A program made the position numbers and the translations under genes. A stretch of 64,000 nt of DNA from assembly GCF_013133795.1 (NCBI RefSeq), contig NZ_JABGBN010000007.1, positions 62,001 to 126,000 of the forward strand, read 5' to 3'. Source of the DNA: Pelistega suis (GTDB taxonomy: Bacteria; Pseudomonadota; Gammaproteobacteria; Burkholderiales; Burkholderiaceae_B). The notes beneath the pieces were generated by a model. The model ran no database searches, was not told where the DNA came from, and saw only the letters and a program-made list of their open reading frames with translations. Of the stretch, positions 17,539 to 27,578 are shown piece by piece (the first letter of the stretch is position 1; each line of letters opens with the position of its first letter).

Positions 17539-18600
17539 GTGAATCAAAATGAATTAAAACTTAGCTACCCATTTGAGGGTTTAGAGCCAGAGGCTGGTTT
17601 TGCGCTAGAGGTAGTGCCAGGCGTAAAGTGGATTAAGATGCCTCTGCCTTTTGCTCTTAATCATATTAATTTATGGTTGATAAAAGATGAATTCCAAGGA
17701 AAAAAGGGTTGGGCAATTGTGGACTGTGGGATTGCAAAAGACCCTGTTAAGGCCTTATGGGAAGAGGTCTTTAAAAACGAGTTAGAGGGACAAGTTGTTA
17801 CGCGAGTGATTGTGACACATATGCACCCTGATCATGTTGGGCTAGCTGGTTGGCTTTGTGATAAATGGCAGGCACCTTTGTTTATGAGTATGACTGATTA
17901 TATGGTGTCACGGTTATGGACGGCTAATGCTGTGGCGGGCGCGGGGACAGGGGGAGATATGGCGGTGGCACATTTTGCGCGTCATGGTCTAACAGACACT
18001 GAGTCTCAGGAAAAAATTCGAGCACGTGCGGCATATTATCCGGGTTTGGTATCGACACCTCCTGCGGCATATCATCGATTAATGGATGGGCAATCTTTGC
18101 AAATTGGTACGTATCAATGGCAACTTATTTCGGGTTATGGGCATGCACCAGAGCATATGGCATTGTATTGTCCCGCTTTGAATGTTTTAATTTCTGGGGA
18201 TATGGTACTCCCAAAAATCTCCACCAATGTCAGTGTTTTTGATTATGAGCCAGAGGCAAACCCACTCCCTCTTTATGTAAACTCTTTGACGAAATATCAA
18301 CATTTGCCCGAAGATGTTTTTGTGCTGCCCTCTCATGGTCGTCCTTTTAAGGGTATTCATGAGCGTATTCGTCAGCAACAAATTCACCATGAGGAGCGTC
18401 TTGCTGAAGTATTAGCGATGTGTGAGCAACCTATCTGTGTGAGCGAGGTAGTGCCTAAGATGTTTAAGCGAGAGCTAGATTTGCATCAATTGACCTTTGC
18501 GATGGGTGAGGCTTTAGCTCACTTGCATGCTTTGTATTTTGATGGAAAGGTGGAGCGTGTACTAGGCGAGGATGGTATTTATCGTTTTATGAAGATATAG
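17539..18600 (+). CDS. MBL-fold metallo-hydrolase
   Basis: Metallo-beta-lactamase-fold hydrolase, about 353 residues. The metal site is clear: VIVTHMHPDHVGLAGWL (HxHxDH) near residue 95, later LISGYGHAPEHMALYC and VLISGDMVLPKIS (the Asp ligand), and LPSHGRPF with a late His. The C-terminal 80 residues are helical and look like the extra domain of LACTB2-like relatives. Two GTG codons in a row are possible starts (17536, 17539); AGGAG at 17528-17532 is better spaced for the second. It is divergent from liuR, with both promoters in the interval that holds the operator, so co-regulation with leucine catabolism is plausible but unproven. Substrate unknown. Confidence 0.85.
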   Translation: MNQNELKLSYPFEGLEPEAGFALEVVPGVKWIKMPLPFALNHINLWLIKDEFQGKKGWAIVDCGIAKDPVKALWEEVFKNELEGQVVTRVIVTHMHPDHVGLAGWLCDKWQAPLFMSMTDYMVSRLWTANAVAGAGTGGDMAVAHFARHGLTDTESQEKIRARAAYYPGLVSTPPAAYHRLMDGQSLQIGTYQWQLISGYGHAPEHMALYCPALNVLISGDMVLPKISTNVSVFDYEPEANPLPLYVNSLTKYQHLPEDVFVLPSHGRPFKGIHERIRQQQIHHEERLAEVLAMCEQPICVSEVVPKMFKRELDLHQLTFAMGEALAHLHALYFDGKVERVLGEDGIYRFMKI

Positions 18601-18635
18601 CCCGGCCAACGATTATCTGATGGTTTTTTAATTTG

Positions 18636-18674
18636 CAAAACCTCCGTAGTTAGTATGCATCTATGGAGGTTTTG
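18636..18674 (+). terminator. Bidirectional intrinsic terminator
   Basis: CAAAACCTCCGTAG (18636-18649) pairs with CTATGGAGGTTTTG (18661-18674), with one mismatch, between the converging MBL-hydrolase and LysE genes. T-runs are present on both sides. Confidence 0.8.
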
Positions 18675-18687
18675 TATTGATGAGGAT

Positions 18688-19323
18688 TTATTGTTGTGAG
18701 AGTAATAAATTAATTGCCAATCCTACAAAGACAATGATTGTCAGAAGATTTAAGGCATATTGAGCCTTAGGTTTATCTTGAATAATTTTTCCAAAATAAC
18801 CACTAAAAAGGGCAATACTTCCCATGGTAAACAAGGCCGCTAACATAAACACTGCGCTCAACAAAAGTAGTTGCTGTGTGGTAGATACTTCGCTTGAATA
18901 AATAAACTGTGGTAGAAAGGCTAAGAAGAATAAAGTTACCTTAGGGTTAGTAATATTCATAAAAACCCCTCGTCGGTAGTATTGCCAAAGATTCATTTTA
19001 GGCTTTGCTGAGTTGGTTTCTGTGGAAATGCTAATAGGTTTTGATTTGGCAGTTAGATAAGCAAGATAGAGTAGATATAAGGCACCGACAACTTTAAGAA
19101 TAAAGAAGGCTGTTGGTGATGTTTTTAAAAGCGTCGCGACACCCAAGGTCACTAATAAGGTATGGAAAATTAATCCAGAGCATAAACCGAGCACTATGCT
19201 AATACCAACGCGTAATCCATGCAAAGCACTTTGTAAAAGAACAAAGATATTATCCGGTCCAGGCGATAGTGCGAGTAGTACGGAAATACCAAAAAAGCTA
19301 ATAAAGATCTCGAAAGGCATCAT
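18688..19323 (-). CDS. LysE-family amino-acid exporter
   Basis: Inner-membrane exporter of the LysE/RhtB family, 211 residues with about six hydrophobic helices. The family signature FGISVLLALSPGPDNIFVL lies in the first helix, and NITNPKVTLFFLAFLPQF near residue 125. The substrate (for example threonine, homoserine, leucine or cysteine) cannot be read from sequence. It is divergent from metC, which makes a sulfur-amino-acid link possible but not shown. A second family member is at 41550. Confidence 0.85.
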   Translation of the reverse strand: MMPFEIFISFFGISVLLALSPGPDNIFVLLQSALHGLRVGISIVLGLCSGLIFHTLLVTLGVATLLKTSPTAFFILKVVGALYLLYLAYLTAKSKPISISTETNSAKPKMNLWQYYRRGVFMNITNPKVTLFFLAFLPQFIYSSEVSTTQQLLLLSAVFMLAALFTMGSIALFSGYFGKIIQDKPKAQYALNLLTIIVFVGLAINLLLSQQ

Positions 19324-19397
19324 AAAAATTTACTGTTATACTGTACGGATTAGTACATAGTAATCTTCTTTCTTTTAAATTTAAATAAGTATTTCCC

Positions 19398-20594
19398 ATG
19401 GCACATTCATTACTGACAAAACTCTCTCATCTTGGTACCGCACCTTGCGATGAATTTCACCCTCGTGCGCCAGTCGCTTTACCTTCTATGCGAACAAGTA
19501 CGGTACGCTTTAATAGTATTGATGATTTGCATGATACGTATAAGCGACAAGCTGCAGGGGAGCGTATCGTCGGGTATGGACGTATGGGGATGGACACGCA
19601 TGCGGCTTTTGAGCAAATTATGTGTGAGTTAGAAGGGGGGAGTCGTGCCTTTTTAGCACCATCTGGGTTAAATGCCATCAGTATGGCGTTATTAAGCTTA
19701 TTGAGTGCGGGTGATCATATGTTGATTGCCGATTGTGTTTATGGCCCTGTGCGTCAATTGGATGATACTGTTTTGCGGCGAATGAATATTAGCAGTACCT
19801 ATTGTTCAATGCGCGATATGGCGACGTTAGAAGCGAATATTCAGCCAAATACAAAGCTGATTTATGTTGAAAGTCCGGGGTCTTTGTTATTTGAGATGCT
19901 AGATTTACCAGCGATTGTTACGGTTGCTAAAAAGCATAACCTGTTGGTTGTTACTGATAATACGTGGGGATCGGGTATTGCTTATCGTCCACTTGATTTG
20001 GGTGCTGATGTGAGTGTGGTCGCCGTGACAAAATATATCGGAGGTCATTCGGATTTATTAATGGGTGCGGTGGTTGCCAAGGATGAAGCGGTGATTAAGC
20101 AATTGGATATTAATCAATATGCTTTAGGCTTTTCGACAAGTGCCGATGATGTATGGTTGGCGATTCGTGGTGTGCGTACGATTGATGTGCGGATGAAACG
20201 CCAAGCAGAAAGTACTTTAAAGGTATGTGAATTTTTTGAGCAGCAAGCGGAAACTTTACAGATTTATCACCCTGCTTACGCAAAAGATGTAAATCATGCA
20301 TTATGGAAGCGTGATGCCTTAGGATCCAATGGTATGTTATCGGTAGCATTAAACTTTACAAAGGCGCAGACAAAGGTTTTTGTTGAGGCACTAGAGTTAT
20401 TTAGTATTGGTTATTCATGGGGTGGTTATGAAAGCCTCATTGATATGGTGAATACGGATTTTCTTAAAAATCATGCGTATTGGAATCAGAATTACCCAAG
20501 CTTAGTGCGTATGCATATTGGTCTGGAGAGTGTTGAGGATTTAATAGCCGATTATGAGCAAGCATTAGCAAAGGCAAGAGCTGTTGTAGGGTAG
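19398..20594 (+). CDS. metC: Cystathionine beta-lyase
   Basis: PLP enzyme that cleaves cystathionine to homocysteine, pyruvate and ammonia in methionine synthesis. 398 residues. Seen: YGRMGMDTHAAFEQIMCELEGGSRAFLAPSG-type start region with YGR near residue 55, VYGPVRQL, YVESPGSLLFEMLD near residue 155, DNTWGSGIAYRPLDLGADVS, the PLP-lysine context VAVTKYIGGHSD near residue 215, and SWGGYESL near residue 345. The ESPGS and SWGGYES motifs point to MetC rather than MetB or MetZ. It is monocistronic and closes at a strong terminator. Confidence 0.9.
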   Translation: MAHSLLTKLSHLGTAPCDEFHPRAPVALPSMRTSTVRFNSIDDLHDTYKRQAAGERIVGYGRMGMDTHAAFEQIMCELEGGSRAFLAPSGLNAISMALLSLLSAGDHMLIADCVYGPVRQLDDTVLRRMNISSTYCSMRDMATLEANIQPNTKLIYVESPGSLLFEMLDLPAIVTVAKKHNLLVVTDNTWGSGIAYRPLDLGADVSVVAVTKYIGGHSDLLMGAVVAKDEAVIKQLDINQYALGFSTSADDVWLAIRGVRTIDVRMKRQAESTLKVCEFFEQQAETLQIYHPAYAKDVNHALWKRDALGSNGMLSVALNFTKAQTKVFVEALELFSIGYSWGGYESLIDMVNTDFLKNHAYWNQNYPSLVRMHIGLESVEDLIADYEQALAKARAVVG

Positions 20595-20627
20595 AGCGCT
20601 GAGTAGTTGTACAGCATAGATAGTTAG

Positions 20628-20659
20628 AAAGCCATCTTCTATGAGGAAGATGGCTTTTT
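20628..20659 (+). terminator. Bidirectional intrinsic terminator
   Basis: AAAGCCATCTTC (20628-20639) and GAAGATGGCTTT (20646-20657) are exact complements and are followed by T residues. It separates metC from the converging dsbA. Confidence 0.9.
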
Positions 20660-20689
20660 GATGGAGAGGCTTATAGAAATTCGCTTGGC

Positions 20690-21304
20690 TTATTTGACTT
20701 CTTTAGCTACTAACTCTTTAACTAAGGCAATGCTGCTTTCGTAAGTGCCTGTCATCCCCGGAGAGGTGAGGTATTTACCTGCCACGGCAAATGACGGTGT
20801 AGCATTGACTTTGTACTGGTCAGTTAAGGTCGTCGCATTGCGAACTTTGGCATTGACACCAAAAGAGTCATAGGTTGATTCGAAACTCGCTTTGTCGATA
20901 CCTTGAGACACTGCCCAATCCACGATAGCTTCTTTGGTAAAGAGACGTTTTTTCTCTTTGTGAATGGCATCAAATACTTTTGAATGCAAATCTTTGCGAT
21001 CTAAAGCAACGAGTGTATAGAATAAGTGCTGCATAGGTTGCATTGAGGCATTAAAGCCGACCGGTACAGGGACTAATACAGCCCCTTCGGGCAAGTCAGT
21101 AGAGAGTTGCTGAACCATAGGTTCCATAGCGGCGCAATGCCCACATGCATAAGAGAAGAACTCTAATACTTCAGTTTTATTAGGAGTTTGAGAAGTAAAT
21201 GCAGGGTCAAATGAAACGTATTTTTCTTGCGCTTGTGCAGAGGCCGCAATAGCGACAAAACCAAGGGCTGGAATAAGTTTTTTAAGAGTATTAAAAACTG
21301 ACAT
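20690..21304 (-). CDS. dsbA: Thiol:disulfide interchange protein DsbA
   Basis: Periplasmic oxidase that introduces disulfide bonds. 204 residues: a signal peptide (about 1-25, ending ASAQA before QE), then a thioredoxin fold with the active site FFSYACGHCAAMEP near residue 53 (CGHC rather than the E. coli CPHC), and the cis-proline loop VNATPSFAVAGK near residue 168. A good ribosome site (AAGGA) precedes the ATG. Downstream of argS and the SPOR-domain gene, an order known from Bordetella relatives. Confidence 0.92.
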   Translation of the reverse strand: MSVFNTLKKLIPALGFVAIAASAQAQEKYVSFDPAFTSQTPNKTEVLEFFSYACGHCAAMEPMVQQLSTDLPEGAVLVPVPVGFNASMQPMQHLFYTLVALDRKDLHSKVFDAIHKEKKRLFTKEAIVDWAVSQGIDKASFESTYDSFGVNAKVRNATTLTDQYKVNATPSFAVAGKYLTSPGMTGTYESSIALVKELVAKEVK

Positions 21305-21432
21305 GTGACATCCTTATAAATAAGATTATTTTTATTATGATGACACAAAAAAATAGCGAGAGGGTTAGATATACTGCCCTCTCGCTTGCTTTTGTACTTC
21401 AATTTGTTTCCAAATTAAACAAATGTTGCATT

Positions 21433-22260
21433 TTAACGAATGACCGTTGCGTTGATATTTTGTGATTTTAAACGCTCTTGAGCCTCTTTAAGTGAGGCAT
21501 CTGATGAGAAGGGTCCAATGCGAACACGGTTAAATTCGGTGTCATTGACTTTTGCTTTAGTAATGGTGATATTAGAGAACCCTTGCATTAAGAGTTGTGC
21601 ACGTTTGGCATCTGCCTCTGAGGAGCTTTTAAAAGAGCCTATTTGTAAATATTGTGGGTCACTTGTTTTTGACGTGGTTTTTTCAGGGGCCGGTGTTGCT
21701 TTAGCCACTGCTTGTGCTTTAGGTTCGGCTTTTTGAGGGTTATTCATCGTATTAATAAGATGACCAATTTGGTCATCAGATTTTGTCGATGGTTTGCTGG
21801 CAACCTGTTTAGGAGCGTCTTTTTTAGGCTCCTTGGTATCCGGTTGCTCTGATTTAGGTGTCTGAGATGGTTGTTGCTTAGGTGGTTGTTGTGCCGTAAT
21901 GGCTGGTGCAGCAGGGGTTACCGTCTCAACAGGGGGTTGAGTGGTCTGACCTACTTGCTGTGCGATTGATGGAGGTGGTGGCTCCACCGTTGTTGTTTCG
22001 ATAGGTGGTGTCTGTGCAACAACTGGTAGCTGCTCTGGCGCAGGTGTCACGATAGGTGTTGGCTCTTGTCGTGGTGCAGGAGGCGTCAGTTTTTGTTGTT
22101 GAGTTATCACCGGTGTGCTCGGTACTGATTTTTGGGAGTCCGCACGTAGATAATATGCCGCTGCTGCGGCAATGCCGAGACCTGCAACGATACCAAAAAT
22201 AACATAGCCGAATGGTGATGAACCATTGCGACGAGGAGGAGATTTGCGTCTTGTTGTCAT
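21433..22260 (-). CDS. SPOR-domain membrane protein
   Basis: Inner-membrane protein probably linked to septal peptidoglycan. 275 residues: a short basic cytoplasmic start (TTRRKSPPRR), one membrane helix at about 17-40, a long Pro/Gln/Thr/Lys-rich periplasmic linker (about 45-195), and a C-terminal SPOR domain (about 200-275) with YLQIGSFKSSSEADAKRAQL and RVRIGPFSS. SPOR domains bind denuded glycan strands at the division site. The layout is like FtsN, but the linker is low-complexity, so orthology to ftsN is not claimed. It begins eight bases after argS and is very probably co-transcribed with it. Confidence 0.85.
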   Translation of the reverse strand: MTTRRKSPPRRNGSSPFGYVIFGIVAGLGIAAAAAYYLRADSQKSVPSTPVITQQQKLTPPAPRQEPTPIVTPAPEQLPVVAQTPPIETTTVEPPPPSIAQQVGQTTQPPVETVTPAAPAITAQQPPKQQPSQTPKSEQPDTKEPKKDAPKQVASKPSTKSDDQIGHLINTMNNPQKAEPKAQAVAKATPAPEKTTSKTSDPQYLQIGSFKSSSEADAKRAQLLMQGFSNITITKAKVNDTEFNRVRIGPFSSDASLKEAQERLKSQNINATVIR

Positions 22261-22267
22261 AATAAAA

Positions 22268-23953
22268 TTACATCTGTTCTGGTGAAGATACGCCTAAAAG
22301 ATCCAAGCCATTTGCAATCACTTGACGTGTGCTATCGGCGAGTGCAAGACGCGCTAATTTAAGGGCTTGGTCGTCAATCATAATACGCTCAGCGTTATAC
22401 CAAGAGTGGAAATCAGCCGCTAAATCTAATAACCAGAAAGCGATATAGTGCGGTGCTAAGTCCTTGCTGGCTAATGTAATCATATTAGGTAGTTCAGCGA
22501 GGCGTTTTAATAGCGTGATTTCTGATGGAGCCGTCAGTAAACTGATATCGGCTTGTTCGACTTGTTGGGCGAGCTCTGCGCTATCACGTAAAATCTTGCA
22601 GATACGTGCATGTGCATACTGGATGTAGTACACAGGGTTTTCTTCACCTTTTGATAAAGCTAGGTCAATGTCAAAGGTAAATTCGGTGTCTGCTTTACGC
22701 TGAATGAGGAAAAAGCGAGTAGCATCTTGACCCACCCAGTCGATAAGGTCTCGCATAGTGACATAAGAGCCTGCTCGTTTAGAAATTTTGACCTCTTCAC
22801 CATTGCGTGTTACGCGAACCATTTTGTGAAGTACATAAGCAGGGTAGTCTTTTGGAATACCTAGGTCTAGTCCTTGTAAGCCTGCACGAACACGTGCGAT
22901 AGTACCGTGATGGTCACTCCCTTGGACATTAATCGCATGGTGATAGCCACGATTCCATTTGCTTAAGTGGTAGGCAACATCGGGAACAAAGTAAGTGTAG
23001 CCCCCTTCTTTTTTGCGCATCACACGGTCTTTATCATCGCCTGTTCCTAATTCGGTGGTGCGTAACCATAAAGCGCCATCTTGTTCGTAGGTATGACCAT
23101 GTTTGCTTAAAAGCTCAACGGCTTCTTCTACTTTGCCGTCAGTATAAAGAGAGCTTTCTAGGTAATATTGATCAAATTTGAGATTAAATGCTTTGAGGTC
23201 TAAGTCTTGTTCGTTGCGCAGATAGGCGACAGCAAAGCGACGAATATCATCTAAATTATCTAAATCACCTGTCGCCACAACATCTTGACCATCTGCGGTG
23301 ACGGTTTTTTTGGCGATAAAGTCGTTGGCAATATCGACAATATAATCACCGCGATAACCATCAGCAGGATAGCTAGCATCATCTGGATCAATGCCACGAG
23401 CACGTGCTTGTACACTAACGGCTAAATTATGAATCTGGTTACCCGCATCGTTATAGTAGAACTCACGATGTACCTTATAGCCTGCGGCAGCGAATAAGCG
23501 GCAGATACAGTCACCGAGTGCGGCTTGGCGAGCATGTCCAACGTGTAAGGGTCCTGTGGGGTTGGCAGACACGAACTCCACCATTAAAGACTCCCCATTG
23601 CTCGGTGCTTTGGCGAAATCACTTCCTTGTTCTTGGATTTTGTTGATGACTTCTTGGTGAACCGCTGTAGTGCAGCGTAAGTTGATAAAACCGGGGCCTG
23701 CAATCTCGGCAGACTCAAGAACCTCTTTGGCAGCAGGGTTGCTCATAAGGGTATCAACGATATCTTGTGCCAATTCTCGAGGATTACGCTTGTTGGGTTT
23801 GGCGAGTTGCATGGCAATATTGCTGGCGACATCACCGTGTTCGGCTTGTTTGGGGCGTTCAAGTTTAATCGCGACTTGTTCTTGTTCGGGGAGTAATGTT
23901 TTTACGGCATCTGCCAGTAGTTGACTTAATGTATTTTGTAGCTCAGGGAGCAT
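22268..23953 (-). CDS. argS: Arginyl-tRNA synthetase
   Basis: Class I synthetase that charges tRNA(Arg). 561 residues, the normal length. Seen: the N-terminal Add1 domain with [19 protein letters not shown], the HIGH-like [20 protein letters not shown] near residue 135, [13 protein letters not shown], and the degenerate KMSKS region [18 protein letters not shown] near residue 395. The DALR anticodon-binding domain occupies the last 110 residues. It starts at ATG 23953, 80 bases after the RHS gene. Confidence 0.95.
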   Translation of the reverse strand: MLPELQNTLSQLLADAVKTLLPEQEQVAIKLERPKQAEHGDVASNIAMQLAKPNKRNPRELAQDIVDTLMSNPAAKEVLESAEIAGPGFINLRCTTAVHQEVINKIQEQGSDFAKAPSNGESLMVEFVSANPTGPLHVGHARQAALGDCICRLFAAAGYKVHREFYYNDAGNQIHNLAVSVQARARGIDPDDASYPADGYRGDYIVDIANDFIAKKTVTADGQDVVATGDLDNLDDIRRFAVAYLRNEQDLDLKAFNLKFDQYYLESSLYTDGKVEEAVELLSKHGHTYEQDGALWLRTTELGTGDDKDRVMRKKEGGYTYFVPDVAYHLSKWNRGYHHAINVQGSDHHGTIARVRAGLQGLDLGIPKDYPAYVLHKMVRVTRNGEEVKISKRAGSYVTMRDLIDWVGQDATRFFLIQRKADTEFTFDIDLALSKGEENPVYYIQYAHARICKILRDSAELAQQVEQADISLLTAPSEITLLKRLAELPNMITLASKDLAPHYIAFWLLDLAADFHSWYNAERIMIDDQALKLARLALADSTRQVIANGLDLLGVSSPEQM

Positions 23954-23974
23954 AGATGTATTTACCAGTTAAAG

Positions 23975-23997
23975 ACCCCTAGGCATAGCATAGGGGT
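23975..23997 (-). terminator. Stem-loop between the RHS gene and argS
   Basis: ACCCCTA (23975-23981) and TAGGGGT (23991-23997) form a 7-bp stem with a 9-base loop, followed on the minus strand by CTTTAA and on the plus strand by GTTTTT. Placed as the end of the RHS transcript. Confidence 0.55.
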
Positions 23998-24033
23998 TTG
24001 TTTTTAAAAGAAATAATAGTAATCATACCATAT

Positions 24034-27000
24034 TTACTCTACGACTTTGAGTGGGGCTGTCCAGTTAAGCTGTGTTTCTAGCCAATTGAGATATTTTTGG
24101 GCATCAAGTTTGCCGTAGATGGCGACATCAGCGACCGAGAGTTGACGTTCTTGAGTCGATAGAAACTCGACCTCTGCAGCTTTAGTATGTTCTTGACGCG
24201 TGCTATCGCCTAAATGCTCTGACTGTCCCTGCAAGAAAGCTCTTTTGGTTTGATTGGGTGCTTGCAGATGACGATCTAGTGTGCGGATTTTACGGTCATT
24301 TAAACCGTCTTCTCTATTATGGTAGTAAGAATAATAATATTCGCCATAGGTGTTATGCATGACGGGATTTTGAACAAGGTTTAGACGACTATTCAGCACG
24401 GTAGCTACTTCACTAAGAGGCTTTAATGGAAGGCCTAATTGTTGGGCTTGGGTATATGACCATGCTAAGGGGATATGGCTTAAATCACCAAAGTGGGTTT
24501 TTAAAGGGTTGTTTTTATCATTTAAATCATCGGGTACATGGACGCCGCCAGAGTCACTATGGTTGCCAAGAAAGCCTTGCTCAATAACATTGTCTTTGCC
24601 ATGATATGTGGTAAGAGGGAGTAAATATCGGTATTCATTCATCGCTGCGGCATGGGTAATGAGCTCCCACTCTGGGGCCGCGGAGTAGTCAAAGCGATTA
24701 TTATGAAAGCCATTAGCTCCAAATTGGGCAACCGTATCAAAAAGACCGATAAACCGTAAATCTACACAGGTACGGATGTCGCGGATATATTCTAGACCGT
24801 TTTGGATGTATCTTTCACTATAGTGGAAAAGGCCGTCATTCACCAAACTTTTGACATAATTGGCAAAAATCATGCCAATGGCAGCTCCGCGTGAGAAGCC
24901 GACAATATCAATGGGGGTGACATCGGTAAAATTATTATTTTTAGTGCTCATATAGTTGATGAGATTGCGTTTATGTTCATCTAGGATGATATGGGTAGTG
25001 GTTGAAAAAAGTGCTCCGCCCCATTTATCTTTCCAACTTTCACCAGGGATACCGCCTGGACCTTCTTTGTAGAATTTGTCGCCGTCATAGAGTTGGTAGA
25101 ATTTCCAGACATTCGTGTTGGATTTTATGTTATTGGTGGTACCGTCAAAGGCAAAGAGCAGTAGCCCGAGAGGGTCAATTGCTTGTCGTGGTTGTTGCGC
25201 GGCATAACCATAAGGGTCATTTCCTGCAATAGGACCGAGCGGGTCTGGTTCAAAATAATGCCCTGCGGTTGGATCATAGGTGCGGAAGTAGTTATCATGC
25301 CAACCAGTTTCGGCATCATAGTATTGACCGGGTTGGCGGATATTAAAGCTGATGTCTTCCGTGATAATCGTGGCTTTTCCCATCGGTGAGTAATAGGCAC
25401 GCCAACGGATATGTTGTTGAGCATCACTAATCAGAAAGGGTTGGCCTAGATGGTCATTGTGGACATAGAAGTTTTCGGTGCGGATAAGTTGGTGGGATTT
25501 ATCGTATTGTTGCTCAATAAACCCGACTAACATCAGACCGCGATAAGCATAGTGTCGTTGGGTATAGGCGACTTTACTTTGCTTATGTTGAGGAGAGTTT
25601 GTTTTGTGAGGATAGTATTCTTCGCGACTTAAACGATTACCTTGATAATGAAATAAGGTACGTCCTTGCATCGTTTCTTTTGTTGTGCGACGACTATGTT
25701 TGTCATAGGTATAGGTTGCTATGGTCTTGCCATTTTCGAGGACTTTTTCGATACGTTTGCTTTCCCCATAGATGACTTTACGATGATCTATCTGGGTAGG
25801 TAGACCTTGTTTGTCGCGTTGAATATTGGGAGTGATAGTTTTGCCATTGATAGCAACACCTTTGCTCGTACCATCTTTATGCCATGCATAATAAAAGAGT
25901 GTTTCTTGCTCACTAGGAAGATGAAATTGTTTGGCGGCAATCAACCGTTGTTGATCATCATAAAGATACTCATAGTCTAGACTGATATCTTTATCAACAA
26001 AATGAATGAGTTCTTGTTGAAGGAGTCGAGGATCCCAATAAATACGATGTTGTTCCCAAATAGGGGAATTGTTTTTTTCTAGACTGAGAATTTGTACGCT
26101 TTCATCGGGTGATAGATGCTTTAAGATTAAACCATTTTTATAAACCAGTTGATTGTCTTTAAAGGTGACAAATTCATTCTCTTCGGGAGGTTCTTCTAAG
26201 TAGTAGCGAATAAGTTTATGAGGGCCGGGTGGTTGTGTGCCAGTATATGGGGTATGCCAGTTTTTGACATAGCCATGATGATTATACTGAATACTGACTT
26301 TATTCCAAGTGGGATGTTCAAACTCGATTTTGTTGATGCGCTGTGCATCATCGCGATGAATGGAAAAGCCATTTAGTAGGCTAAGCTGCCCTTTATCATC
26401 ATATTGTGCATTAGTGCCTACAGGTGGGCAAAGATGACAACCATGCCCCGTGACTTTTTCGAGGAGATATTGACCGTTTCGCATCAGACCATGAATTTGT
26501 GTTTGACGACCTTTTTCATCGGTAATAATGGTGATGCTACGATCATTGTTTTTGAGAGCCTCTTGTTGATAATAGATAGAAAGACGGTGTTGTGCAGGGT
26601 AGCTGGAGCGACTATAAATCGCTTTGCCGTCCTCTTGATAATGCCATTCGTTCAGACGTAGAAATTGCTTTTCTGGGGTAAACATAACAATACCGGTGAG
26701 ACGGTATGGGTCTCCTGCTTGGAATTCGGGTTCATAGAGGTATTTACGCTCCCAGTGATCAGCACGTTGTACTTTATCAAGTTGATGGTAAAGTCCCTGT
26801 TCTGGTTTTTGGTAATGATAGTAGATAGTCCCGACAGGCGTGGTGATATGGCTAAGCAACAGGTCTTCTGCTTGTTGATAGTGAAAAGTTAGCTCTTCGT
26901 CCTGTGTATAAACGCGAGAAATTAGCGACTGAGATTTGCTCTGGGTGTGTTCAATATGAATATCAGGAAACCCTTTAATCGCTAGTTTGATCATGAGTCC

Positions 27001-27477
27001 TTTGGAATTAAAGGTGCGGATAGTACCTTCGGGGGTATGCCATTCCCAGTGCTGTTGAGTATTTTGTTGTAGATGCCCATAAGATGCTATTTGGGCTTTT
27101 GTTTGTGGGCTCCCATTCGGTGGATGAAAGTCAATGCGTTGACCGTCATCCATGAGAATTTGCCAACTGTGTGGAAATTGGAATAAGCGGGTGTTGTAGC
27201 TGATATTCCAACCTGCGCCATAAGGGCTGGCGGTGCTTGCCATGGAATTATAGTAGCGGGTGACTTCCAGTCCCGATAGACGCATGAGCATATCATGTTC
27301 TGCTTGGAATTTATTACCACTCATTAGATGGATGGGGTTGCCAGCGCCGAGATTGAGTGAAGGTGCTCTTGAGGAATGTGAACATGGATTCCCCGTTTTA
27401 GCGGCTGGGCAGGTGTTTTCTTGTGCTTGAGCTGTTATGATGAATAGGGTGCCAATAAGACCAAATAGAAATTTCAT
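24034..27477 (-). CDS. Secreted RHS-repeat protein with C-terminal DUF2235 lipase-like domain
   Basis: 1147 residues. A signal peptide (about 1-18, ending TAQA) is followed by a short linker and a DUF6531-like start (IHLMSGNKFQAEHDML). YD/RHS repeats fill about 60-700 (for example YEYLYDDQQRLIAA, ATYTYDKHSRRT). The RHS core closes near residue 750 with YFEPDPLGPIAGNDPYGY and the junction AIDPLGLL. From about 773 the tail begins LLFAFDGTTNN and contains GFSRGAAIGM (serine nucleophile context, about 857), GLFDTVAQFG (about 910) and GNHSDSGGVH (about 970). These are the DUF2235 features shared with Tle1-type phospholipase effectors. A Sec signal instead of a PAAR or VgrG link is unusual for a type VI RHS effector. 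No candidate immunity gene lies immediately 3'. Confidence 0.9.
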   Translation of the reverse strand: MKFLFGLIGTLFIITAQAQENTCPAAKTGNPCSHSSRAPSLNLGAGNPIHLMSGNKFQAEHDMLMRLSGLEVTRYYNSMASTASPYGAGWNISYNTRLFQFPHSWQILMDDGQRIDFHPPNGSPQTKAQIASYGHLQQNTQQHWEWHTPEGTIRTFNSKGLMIKLAIKGFPDIHIEHTQSKSQSLISRVYTQDEELTFHYQQAEDLLLSHITTPVGTIYYHYQKPEQGLYHQLDKVQRADHWERKYLYEPEFQAGDPYRLTGIVMFTPEKQFLRLNEWHYQEDGKAIYSRSSYPAQHRLSIYYQQEALKNNDRSITIITDEKGRQTQIHGLMRNGQYLLEKVTGHGCHLCPPVGTNAQYDDKGQLSLLNGFSIHRDDAQRINKIEFEHPTWNKVSIQYNHHGYVKNWHTPYTGTQPPGPHKLIRYYLEEPPEENEFVTFKDNQLVYKNGLILKHLSPDESVQILSLEKNNSPIWEQHRIYWDPRLLQQELIHFVDKDISLDYEYLYDDQQRLIAAKQFHLPSEQETLFYYAWHKDGTSKGVAINGKTITPNIQRDKQGLPTQIDHRKVIYGESKRIEKVLENGKTIATYTYDKHSRRTTKETMQGRTLFHYQGNRLSREEYYPHKTNSPQHKQSKVAYTQRHYAYRGLMLVGFIEQQYDKSHQLIRTENFYVHNDHLGQPFLISDAQQHIRWRAYYSPMGKATIITEDISFNIRQPGQYYDAETGWHDNYFRTYDPTAGHYFEPDPLGPIAGNDPYGYAAQQPRQAIDPLGLLLFAFDGTTNNIKSNTNVWKFYQLYDGDKFYKEGPGGIPGESWKDKWGGALFSTTTHIILDEHKRNLINYMSTKNNNFTDVTPIDIVGFSRGAAIGMIFANYVKSLVNDGLFHYSERYIQNGLEYIRDIRTCVDLRFIGLFDTVAQFGANGFHNNRFDYSAAPEWELITHAAAMNEYRYLLPLTTYHGKDNVIEQGFLGNHSDSGGVHVPDDLNDKNNPLKTHFGDLSHIPLAWSYTQAQQLGLPLKPLSEVATVLNSRLNLVQNPVMHNTYGEYYYSYYHNREDGLNDRKIRTLDRHLQAPNQTKRAFLQGQSEHLGDSTRQEHTKAAEVEFLSTQERQLSVADVAIYGKLDAQKYLNWLETQLNWTAPLKVVE

Positions 27478-27578
27478 CGTTAACCTCGTAAAGTTAAGTA
27501 GATGCAGTTATTTTCTAATTGGGATATTATTTTTACAATAGCACTGACACGTGTTTATCCATTAGGAGTTCTACTAAT

